A stretch of 64,000 nt of DNA from Larix kaempferi. Taxonomy: Eukaryota; Streptophyta; Pinopsida; Pinales; Pinaceae. The notes beneath the pieces are model-generated. The model saw nothing but the letters and a program-made list of their open reading frames with translations, ran no database searches and had not been told where the DNA came from. Where the stretch lies: the NCBI GenBank assembly GCA_027924585.1, contig BSBM01000361.1, positions 66,810,001-66,874,000 on the forward strand, in the 5' to 3' direction. The translations under genes and the position numbers were made by a program. Positions within the stretch are counted from its first letter, which is position 1. Every line of letters begins with the position of its first letter. Shown here in pieces: positions 55,258-64,000 of the stretch.

Positions 55258-55776
55258 TTGATTGAGCACAATACTTGCAGAATTACGACTTCAATCTCAG
55301 TAATACCGAAAAACCGTCTTAAAGGAACTTCGAACTTCAATACTTGGAAGGCTAGGATCCTGAATATCTTGGAAGAGAATGATTTGGATGGATACATATC
55401 CAGTGTGAATGAAGAGCCTACTTCTAATATAAGGTGTATTACCTTCAAGGAGAATCAAGCCAAGGCAAAGAGAATCATTTATGATTCAGTGAAAGACGAT
55501 TTGATTCCTGTGATTACTTCATTGAAGACCGCAAAGGAATGCTTCAAAACTTTGACAAATATTTATGAGAAGAATGCTTCCTTCTTCACAAAGATCTCTC
55601 AAGTAAGAGATCAAATCATGAGCATTGGTGTGATAGTCGATGATGATGATCTCATACAAAATGTTGTCGATGGCCTTCCATCTTCATGGGATAAGTTATT
55701 GGCTGCAGTAAATGGTCGAGAAGTGCAACCAAAATTTGAGAGACTGTGGCATGATTTCCTACAAGAAGAAGGGTGA
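55258..55776 (+). pseudogene. copia D gag
   Basis: The open frame has TSNFNTWKARILNILEENDL (gag opening with W), DSVKDDLIPVITSLKTAKEC and DGLPSSWDKLLAAVNGRE. This is the UBN2/DUF4219-type gag. A frame change then leads to KCFSCNKKGHYAR near 55918 followed by a stop, a CCHC knuckle cut short. Confidence 0.85.
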
Positions 55777-56099
55777 ATCCAGAGCAAATATGTTTCCTCT
55801 AAAAAAGAGAACCTTTCTCTTGCAGCACAGATGAAGAGAGGAAAGAAATATTTTTTCTCATAACAAGTTTTCTTATCAAAAGGAAAATGATCACAAGAAC
55901 TTTGATAAGTCTAAAGTTAAATGTTTCAGTTGCAATAAGAAGGGACATTATGCAAGATAATGACATGCAAAGTAAAGAGGAAGGTTTAAGGGTAGGTTTC
56001 ATGTTTCTACCACTGTAGAAGATGAACCTATAATAAATAATTCATTTGATAATCAAGAGATGAGCAAGGAGTACTATCTTGTCTCATCCCTTTCTGGAT

Positions 56100-57690
56100 C
56101 CATTACCACTAGTGTTGAGACATGGATGGTGGACAATGGCGCATCCAAGCACATGACTAGATATAGGAGCACTATCATAGATTGGAAGGAAAATAATTTC
56201 TCATGTTAGGTGGAGCCTAGATATAATACCACCTATTCAATCCAAGGAGTTGGATCCACTTATTTTTAGTTGGATTTAGGATATGTACTGCATGTTGATG
56301 AAATCATATTTTTCCCCGGATTGAAGAAGAAACTCTTGTCTGTTTCATTTCTAGAAGATAAAGGATTCAGAGTAATCTTTATGGAAAAGAAAGCACTCCT
56401 GTGGCCTAAGCATGAAGACTTGAACTCTACATATGTTATTAGAGTTAGAGAGGGAGGTCTCAACAAAGTTTCTGGAAATCTCATTCAAGCCTTGATCCAT
56501 AACACAACCAGTCCTTGTGAGTTGTGGCATAGAAGGATTGGTCATATCCATTTAAAAGCGCTACCTGGATTGCAGAAGATGGTAAAAGGTATGCCTATGC
56601 TTAAATCTGATTTTGATAGTGTTTGTAGAGGTTTCACTCTTGGAAATAACATTAATAATATTTTTCCAAATAGTACCAAAATATACAAAGGGATTCTTGA
56701 CTTGATTCATTCTGATCTATGTAGTCCTATGTCAACACATTACTTGAGTGGGTATTTGTACTATGCGTTATTCATAGATGAATTCTCCCGCAAGTATTGG
56801 ATCTATTTTCTGAAGGCAAAGAGTGAAAATTTCAACAAGTTTCAAGAGTTTAAAGCACTGGTTGAGAATCAAACTAGAAATAACATTCATGCTTTGAGAT
56901 ATGATAATGGAGGATATTTCGAGTCGAATGACTTCAATAAATTCTGTCGAGATGTAGGAATAAGAAGACAATTGACTGTGCCCTACAACCCCCAATAGAA
57001 TGGGGTTGCTGAAAGAAAGAACAGAACAATATGTGAGGATGCTAAAGCCATGATGTGTGATCAAGATCTTCCCACCTCCTTATGGGAAGAAGCCTCCATC
57101 ATTTTTTTTTATAGTCAAAACATAAGCCCGCATGATATCTTGGGATAAAAGACTGCTGAAGAGGTTTTCACTGGTGAAAAAATAGTTGTTCGACACTTGA
57201 ATATTTTTGGTTGTCCTGTCTACATTCATGTACCAAAAGGGAACGGGACAAATATGGAGCCATCCAGAAAGAAAGGAACATTTGTTGGATATAGTGAATC
57301 CTCCAAAGCTTATAGAATCTATGTTCTAGGACAAAGGAACATTGAAGTCAGCATAGATGTAACATTTCATGACGAGTCTGCCTTCAAGCACTCCAAATAA
57401 CTTAAGTGTGATTTAGATACGGAGGAGCATTATAATCCCTTGACGGAGGATCCAGTTTCTAATTCTCCCCTTTCGGATGTTGAGAGGGAGAATCCAGAAG
57501 AGTTCTTTGATCCGCTTGATCCTAAAGAGATAGAAGATTTGATAGAAAGATCTATGGATGAACCTCCTACTAAGAGGATATCTGCATGGTGTCGAGACAT
57601 TCTGCAAGGGGCGGGAAAATATGGAGCACCTCTAGGATCATCTAGAGAGCGAAAGAGACCTAAAATATTTTCAGGATATGTAGTATAGAT
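56100..57690 (+). pseudogene. copia D protease and integrase
   Basis: The protease loop reads TWMVDNGASKHMTR. The open part (56270-56998) has LWHRRIGHIHLKAL (two His); the Cys pair is damaged (CRGF). It then has IHSDLCSPM (Asp), YDNGGYFES (Asp) and, after one TAG, NGVAERKNRT with the catalytic Glu. HLNIFGCPVYIHVPK and ISIDVTFHDE-like text follow. Confidence 0.85.
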
Positions 57691-58798
57691 GAGTCACATC
57701 AGTGATTTAGAACCCTATACCTATGAAGAAGCTGCTAAGTTGCAAGTATGGAAATCTTCCACGGTGGAAGAATACAAATCCATCATGCATAATGATGTGT
57801 GGGAAGTGGTTCGTAAACCAGAAGGGAAGTTTGTAGTAACTTCCAAGTGGATTTGTAAAGTCAAGCATGTAGCTGATGGAAGTATTGAAAAGTATAAAGC
57901 AATATTTGTGGCCCCTAGTTTCTCATAGAAAGAAGGGATATACTATGATGAGACATTCACTCATGTGGCCAGTTACACTACTATTCAAACCATAATTTCC
58001 CTTGCTTCAGTTTTGGGTTGGAAACTTCACCAGATGGATGTGAAGACTTCCTTTCTCAATGGTGAAGTTGAGGAAGAGGTTTACATACACCAACATGAGT
58101 GGTTTGTATTTCATGGGAAGGATTCCCATGTATGCAAACTTAAGAAATCCTTGTATGGGCTTAAGCAGGCCCCGAGGGATTGGTATTCGAGGATTGATAG
58201 ATATATTCAGAGCTTGGGCTTCTCCAAAAGTGAAGCTGACCCCAACCTATACTTAAAGGTTGTGAAGAACCAACCATTGATCTTGGTTCTCTATGTTGAT
58301 GACTTGTTCCTTATTGGAGAGGAGCAACATATAACTCTTTGCAAGAGGGATCTCACTTCTGAGTTTGTAATGAAAGACTTAGGTCTTGTGCACTATTTTA
58401 TTGGTCTAGAAGTTTGGAAAATGAAATATGAGATCTTTATTTAAAAAATAAAGTACACAGTTAATGTATTGCAGAGATTTGGTATGATGGACTGTAATTC
58501 CATGTCTACTCCAATTGTGTCAAATATAAAGAAGCTACATGAGTCAGATTCCATATCAGATCTGGTGGATCCTACCATGTATAGACAACTCATTGGTTCC
58601 TTGATGTATTTGATACATAGTAGACCAAACATAAGTTATGCATTGAGTATCTTGAGTCAGTTCATGTCTGAACCAAGACATAGACATTGGGTTGCTGCCA
58701 ACCATGTGCTTAGATACCTTCAAGGTACTATTGCTTATGGACTTAGATATGCTTCCAGTGGTGGAGTGATTCTACTTGGATATGACGACTCCGACTGA
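57689..58798 (+). pseudogene. copia D reverse transcriptase
   Basis: SIMHNDVWEVVRKPEGKF, KWICKVKHVADGSIEKYK, KLHQMDVKTSFLNGEVEEEV, KKSLYGLKQAPRDWY and LVLYVDDLFLIGE appear in order, with YVDD intact. One stop lies after FVAPSFS and one near 58441. Then RFGMMDCNSMSTPIVSN and YLIHSRPNISYAL lead into RNase H. Confidence 0.88.
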
Positions 58799-59256
58799 GG
58801 TGGTATTATTGTGGACCGAAAGAGTACATCATGATTTTTTTTAGCTTGGGATCAACCATGACATCTTAGTCTAGCAGGAAGCAGGGCTTTGTAGCCCAGA
58901 TTACTATAGAAGAAAAGTATATTGCAACTAGTACCTCTTGTTGAGACATTGTGTGGATTAGGAAGCTACTTGCTGGGATGGTCAGTGAGAAGCTTGAGAA
59001 TATTGTCATTCGCTTTGACAATTAGATTTGCATTAAGCTCTTAAAAAACCATGTGTTTCATGTCAGATCAAAACACATTGAGATGAAGTATCACTACATC
59101 AGAGACATGGTGTAGAGAGGTGACATAAGAATTTAGTACATTGCTAATGGTGAGTAGATAGCATATATGTTGACTAAGCCTCTATATGTGACGAAGCACA
59201 CGTACCTCTGAGACAAGCTTGACATGGCAGAGAATGCCTCCCTCGTTGAGAGGGAG
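58799..59256 (+). pseudogene. copia D RNase H remnant and tail
   Basis: The start DDSD, stop, GGIIVDRKSTS is recognisable, after which frameshifts scatter the SKQ, EAEY and HIEMKYHYIRDMV segments over frames. It ends before the polypurine tract GAGAGGGAG (59248-59256). Confidence 0.7.
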
Positions 59257-60545
59257 TGTTAAAGTTACAACATCATGAGTCATTCTCTAGGTCAATATTG
59301 TGTGTCAATAGTGACCCTCGTGTGTCAAGGTAGTGCCTTTTAGGATCCTGAGTTGGACTCAAGAAAATTGGAGAAGAATCTTAAGTTGGACTCACGATTG
59401 GATAAGCTTCACGTGTTGAGGAAAATTCTTTGTATGTCAAAGTGATGATGTTGTACAGTCTTGCTAGTCAAGGCTAAGGTTTTGTGTGTCAAGATAGATC
59501 CTCATGTGTTGAGGTGGTGCCTCATGTGTTGAGGTGATGCTTTGCATGTAAAAGCATGTATGGTGTGTGACATACTAATAACCATGGTTAAGTTATTAAG
59601 TCTCCTCTAGGGACTGACCACCCCTAGAGTGAATTACTTTAGCATACACTTGGAACGATAGTATACCAATATGATCACATCATTGGGAAAATATCCTTAG
59701 TATAATTTATATGATAATTAATTAAGCTGGCACATGTGGACCATGTATATAAGACAAAAGATAAAGATAAGATGTGATAAGATATGAGAGAATTCGAATT
59801 GCACATAAAGAATTAATTAAGAGAGAATTTGAATTGTTAATCTTTAGTGATATTAACAAAGAATACTTCAGTCAATCAAATGAGAAATCGAATTGTTCAC
59901 TATAGTGATGTTAACAAGAAATATTTAAGTTAAGTGAGTTAACTAAGTGATAACAAAGAATATCTAGTTAACTAAGTGTTATTGCATGACAACACTTATG
60001 TTAAACTAAAAGACGACACTCATGTTAAATTCAAATACAACACTTGTGTTAAACTAAAATACGACACTTGAGTTGCAACACTTGCATGATGACACTTAAG
60101 TTAACTACCTAACTAAGTGGGTAAGATTTCATTTAAGGGGTGAGTTCATCCTGAAGTCATTTTAGTGAGTTAATTCCATTGCCTGAAAAGTGGGGCACAT
60201 TTATCCATGCATGGTTGATGTCTCTAAGGTTGGAGCGAATTCCTATGAAGTAAATTTGTGCATGTGACCAATATTAACGAATTGGTTGATTGGATAATTA
60301 TCATTCCGAGTCTCTCTTCTTTATATATGTATCTTGCTTTGTAAATTGCATCGAGGGTGCTTGATGTAAAAGACATTCTCTGCTATCTATGAATATACTA
60401 AGGAAGGTTTTGTTGGGTTTTCTCCCTCAAGCCATAAAGGGTTTCCCAGGGTAAATTCAAGTGTCAAACATGATTACTTATGTGTATGATTGTTATTTGA
60501 TTTCAAGTACTATCGTGTTTTCGAATTAAAGATCGAAAATTAACA
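59257..60545 (+). repeat. 3' LTR of copia D
   Basis: 1,289 bp, TGTTAAAG...AATTAACA. The first about 340 bases, with repeated GTGTGTCAAG and CATGTGTTGAGGTG words, are absent from the 5' LTR. Confidence 0.8.
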
Positions 60546-60878
60546 TTTTTTGGCCTCTTAGGAACTTTGCACAATTCTTTTGTGATTATTTGAGTTGAAT
60601 ATTTTAAGACGAAAGTGTTTATTATGATGTTTTTGGGGCATATAAACTCAATGCAATTAATGAAATCTGATTTGGAAATACAAACTTGTGAAAATGTCTT
60701 AAGAGGTAGAGCGCTACCTATTTTCCCGCATTTCTCCATATTTCTCCCTTCTTTACAAATCTAAAGCAACTTCGTAAGTGATTAATTGGTTGTTTATTCA
60801 TTTTTCTAGAAAAAAATGACAGAGGAGGTTGGTAAAATTACCTCAACTGCAATCCAATCCTGTGGTGGACACCTCTGG
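60546..60878. other. spacer between copia D and the second B copy
   Basis: No sure gene. An ATG at 60816, preceded by TTTTTCTAG, opens a 21-codon frame (MTEEVGKITSTAIQSCGGHL) that is cut by the LTR at 60879. It could be a disrupted exon or chance. Confidence 0.35.
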
Positions 60879-61450
60879 TGTTAATTTTTGATCATTAATT
60901 CAATATACTCTACGATATTTACTAAGAGAATAACATGTACAACATATCAAGTATAACAATGCATATCAATCACACCAAGCAATCACATGAGACAATAGAC
61001 ACACTGAGTTTCACTGGGGAAAACCATAAAGGTAAAAAACCCCACAACTTCCTTAGAGATAGAAAGAGCAATGATACAACTGAAGTACACGAGATAGTCT
61101 TCTACTAGCAGCTACTCCTCCTCCTCAACTAGTGCACCACTTTCCGAGTGATGTAGAAGTGAATAATGAGATGATGAAATAGAGATCTCCTGCTCTCTAT
61201 TTATACTTTTCCCGACTTACCTAATACACTAGCAAGGTTGAATTCTCTAGGAGAGTCTAATAACCCATGGTTACATTAATCAGGGCCGACCCCACACTTG
61301 GTGGTCTAATAACCCATCACAGCAAGTCACGCCACTTGCGACACTTGTCAATACAAATGACGAAACTTCCGTAGAGAGGAATACTAACATATCTATAGGA
61401 GTACAATATACATAGGTGAAATACATTCGGAAGTTACATATACATCAACA
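60879..61450 (-). repeat. 3' LTR of second B copy
   Basis: 572 bp, beginning TGTTAATTTTTGATC on the plus strand and ending ACATCAACA. It has one recognisable GGTGGTCTAATAACC unit and a degenerate second. Confidence 0.88.
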
Positions 61451-61689
61451 CTCCCTCTTAACTAGGAAGGTATTTCTCGACACAGATCTTCTAGCACACG
61501 TCTTCTTCTCTGGATCATCATCATCGAATCATTGTCATAGTCACTGCTGTTGCTATCTCAATCAATCTTCAATCTACTCATCATAGGAATTTCTACAGAG
61601 CCAGTCCTTTTTCATACTGGATGTAGGCCCACCACCTGCAGGTCTTCATCATCACTGACCATACTATGGAATCTTTAGGACTGATTACA

Positions 61690-62640
61690 TGCATCAACAA
61701 AACCTAGCAAGAGCATCTTGGGACTGATTATGTGCCCAGCACAACTTGCAAGATCCCCCAGGGAGATATTACATGTGACCAAGCAAAACCTATCAAGAGC
61801 ATTTGTCAGATCTCCCAGGGAGTTATTATATGCCATAGGCGAAACCTAGCAAGAGCATTTGCAAATCTCCCAGGGAGACATTATATGCAACGAAAAAACC
61901 TAGCAAGAGCATCCTAGGACTGATTACATGCCCAACACAGCCTGCAAGATCTCCCAGGGAGAAATTATATGCCATGGACAAAACCTAGCAAGAGCATTTA
62001 CCAGATCTCCCAGGGAGCTATTATATGTCCATCCAAGCAAAACCTAGCAAGAGCATTTTCCAGACCTCCCCATGGATCTATTATATGCCATCGGAAAAAC
62101 CTAGCAAGAGTGTCTGCAAATCTCCCAGGGCGCTATTATATGCTTATCTGCACAACCTGTCCACGACCATAGAGTATCAACCTGATACTCACCATACATC
62201 ATCCTGATGTACATCACATGATCATCTTGATCATCATCATAGCATCATCCTGATGCATATCATCTGGGGCAACATCTCGAAGCTCATCATCCATGATCAT
62301 CCTAATCATACAATGCATCCACCTGATGCATATCTGATACATATCATCTGGAGCAACATTCTGAATCTCATCAACCATGATCATCCTGATCATATAATGC
62401 ATCCACCTGATGCATAATCATCCATGATCCAAATGATCATCACAAGCATCCAACATGATGCATGTACATATACATGATCCAACTGATCATATCCAACATC
62501 CAACATGATGCATATACATATACATGATCCAACTAATCATATCTAGCATCCAACATGATGCATATACATATACATGATCCAACTGATCATATCCAACATC
62601 CAAGATGATGTATATATAGAGCAGTAACTAGAGTATCGTC
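61690..62640 (-). repeat. tandem arrays in 3' region of second B copy
   Basis: 61700-62150 holds eight or so AGATCTCCCAGGGAG-core units with CAAAACCTAGCAAGAGCATT. 62214-62640 holds units with GATCATCCTGATCATA and ACATGATCCAACTGATCATA plus CATCCAACATGATGCATAT. These are the complements of the arrays at 51376-52730 but with different unit lengths and order. Confidence 0.9.
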
Positions 62641-62749
62641 ATGATGCTCATCATCCAATGCTTACATCCACAGCCATGGGAAGGATCCTCTTCTCACCAT
62701 GCTTGGAATGGCTCCAGCAAATGTGTCCATCACTTCTTCCTCGAAGTGT

Positions 62750-63540
62750 CATCAATCTGAAGAACACCAAGCCTCTCTCTGAAGTATTCAAACTTCACTC
62801 TGCCTAGTGGTTTTGTCAGCACATCCGCAACCTACTCATCCGTCGCAATACACAAGAGCTTCACTGCTCCTCTCTGCACCATATACCTGATATAGTGATA
62901 TTTGATCTCAATGTGCTTCGACCTATCATGGAACACTGGATTCTCAGACAACTTCACACAACTCTCGTTATCACAAAAGATACCAGTAGCATCCAAAGGG
63001 AGATCAAATAACTCAGACAGTAGCTTTCGAAGCCATACTGCCTCACAACTAGCCGAACAAGCTGCAACATACTCTGCTTTGGCTGTACTCAGTGCTACGC
63101 AGGACTGCTTCTTTCTAAACCAAGAGATCACACCTGATCCCATACTGAAGCAGCACCCATGTGTGCTCTTCCTATCTGCAGCACTGCCTACCCAGTCTGA
63201 ATCAACATAACCCTGAGGTTAAACTTTTGATTCGCATCATACTTGAGCCCACAATCAATTGTACCCTTCAGGTACCTCAGAATATGCTTTAAAACAACCA
63301 GGTGAACACCTCTGGGATCCATTAGGAACTGGCTCAATGTGTTCAACGCAAAGCAAATATCTAGTCTCGTGTTCGTCGGGTACATCAAGGACCCAATCAT
63401 CTGATGATACATAGTGACATCAACCGGCTCAGATGAAGCATCACACAGAAGCTTCAGGTTTGATGCCATAGGTGTTGTCATGGCCTTGCAGTCCATCATC
63501 CCAAACCTCTTCAAGATCTCTACTGCATACTTCCCTTGTC
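62750..63540 (-). pseudogene. RNase H and RT end of second B copy
   Basis: Minus-strand frames give RFGMMDCKAMTTPMASNLKL and LSQFLMDPRGVHLVVLKHIL (63188-63514). After a frameshift near 63190 they give SGVISWFRKKQSCVALSTAK, AEYVAACSASCEAVWL, FCDNESCVKL and KHIEIKYHYIRYMV (62832-63143). A stop replaces a codon after ATDE, and the frame continues to VADVLTKPLGRVKFEYF. Confidence 0.88.
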
Positions 63541-63562
63541 CAAGGAAGATCCCATATGTACT

Positions 63563-63973
63563 CTACCACACCTCCATGCCTAGAAAATAGTGCATCATCC
63601 GCAAGTCCTTCATCTTGAACTCGACAGCAAGCTTCCTCTTGGTATCGGCAATCAAACCATCCTCACCTGTAACAAACAGGTCATCCACATACAAGAGTAG
63701 TATCACAGGATTTCCTTCCTCAACCTTGTAGTAAAGGTTGGAATCCACTTTACTCTTGGTAAAGCCCAAACTTGATATAAAGCTATCTATCCTACCATAC
63801 AAACTCCTAGGAGCTTGCTTCAAGCCATACAAGGATTTCTTCAACTTACACACATATGACTCCCTGTCATGTGTCTCAAAACCTAGTGGTTGCTCCACAT
63901 ACACTTCCTCCTCGACTACACCATTCAAGAAATCTATCTTGACATCTATTTGGTGTATCTTCCATTTCATCAT
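63563..63973 (-). pseudogene. reverse transcriptase of second B copy
   Basis: It includes KIHQIDVKIDFLNGVVEEEV, KKSLYGLKQAPRSLYGRIDS and ILLLYVDDLFVTGEDG. YVDD is intact, unlike in copia B. One stop follows MMHYFLGMEVW. The frame reaches the window end, so the rest of pol lies outside. Confidence 0.88.
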
Positions 63974-64000
63974 TGCAGCTAGAGAAAGTACTGATCTAAT

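Larger units (their letters stand above)
54129..60545 (+). mobile_element. copia D: Ty1/Copia element
   Basis: End sequences 54129-55193 and 59257-60545 share a long homologous part (from about 54242 and 59597) ending GAAAATTAACA. The primer site TGGTATCACATC is at 55194, and the polypurine tract GAGAGGGAG ends at 59256. The gag-to-RNase H order is standard. The 5' LTR is about 220 bp shorter and its first about 110 bases do not match. No target-site duplication is visible (GATAG versus TTTTT). Coding regions carry stops, but the YVDD box is intact. Confidence 0.85.
60879..64000 (-). mobile_element. second copy of copia family B, truncated by window end
   Basis: The left LTR (60879-61450) matches the reverse complement of the copia B LTR and ends CATCAACA, with a polypurine tract CTCCCTCTTAA (plus strand) beside it. 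Then come the same class of tandem arrays, then RNase H and reverse transcriptase on the minus strand up to the window edge. More diverged from copia B than copia B's own two LTRs are from each other. Confidence 0.9.

Noticed and set aside
1-64000. tRNA or rRNA genes
   Set aside because: I found no convincing cloverleaf, A/B box pair or rRNA-like block. A covariance-model scan would be needed to rule out tRNA relics.

Overview
This window looks like nuclear DNA of a seed plant with a large, repeat-rich genome. A gymnosperm, probably a conifer, is my best guess. The reasons are nested LTR retrotransposons of very different ages, tRNA-iMet-type primer sites, a plant-only PMEI-type gene, and a Penelope-like retroelement fragment with a GIY-YIG endonuclease end. 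Penelope-like elements (the Dryad group) have been described in conifers. The species is inference. I saw no rRNA, tRNA, CRISPR or bacterial features.

Layout. 1-9.3 kb: intergenic DNA with a small-LTR, copia-derived non-autonomous element on the minus strand (2979-6248), a decayed LINE-type RNase H (6575-7145) and several local tandem duplications. 9377-9970 (minus): the one convincing host gene, a secreted invertase/pectin-methylesterase inhibitor protein. 11.1-11.7 kb: a Penelope-like fragment. 12791-22624 (minus): a decayed Ty3/Gypsy element whose reverse transcriptase is split by another LTR element (15649-19788), which carries only a coiled-coil ORF.

From 23222 to 54128 lies one old Ty1/Copia element, called A here, split into three pieces by later insertions. 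The first insertion (about 25.6-44.47 kb) holds two convergent, intron-containing, decayed genes that look like a large two-gene DNA transposon. One is a seven-exon plus-strand gene of unknown family. The other is a minus-strand transposase-like gene with Cys/His motifs and a putative acidic catalytic triad. That unit was itself hit by a solo LTR of family B (28174-28819), a nearly complete copia C (29015-35331) and a 5'-truncated LINE (42565-44231). The second insertion is copia B (46241-53587), with a perfect target-site duplication and LTRs that differ by three substitutions. It is the youngest insertion for which I can compare two LTRs.

Copia D (54129-60545) abuts the truncated 3' LTR of A. 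A second family-B copy on the minus strand (60879 to beyond 64000) runs off the window end. Family B and copia C both carry tandem-repeat arrays between the RNase H region and the 3' LTR.

Almost every coding region except the PMEI gene carries stops, frameshifts or lost catalytic residues, so the window is mainly a record of layered transposition. The most novel part is the two-gene element in 25.6-44.5 kb.
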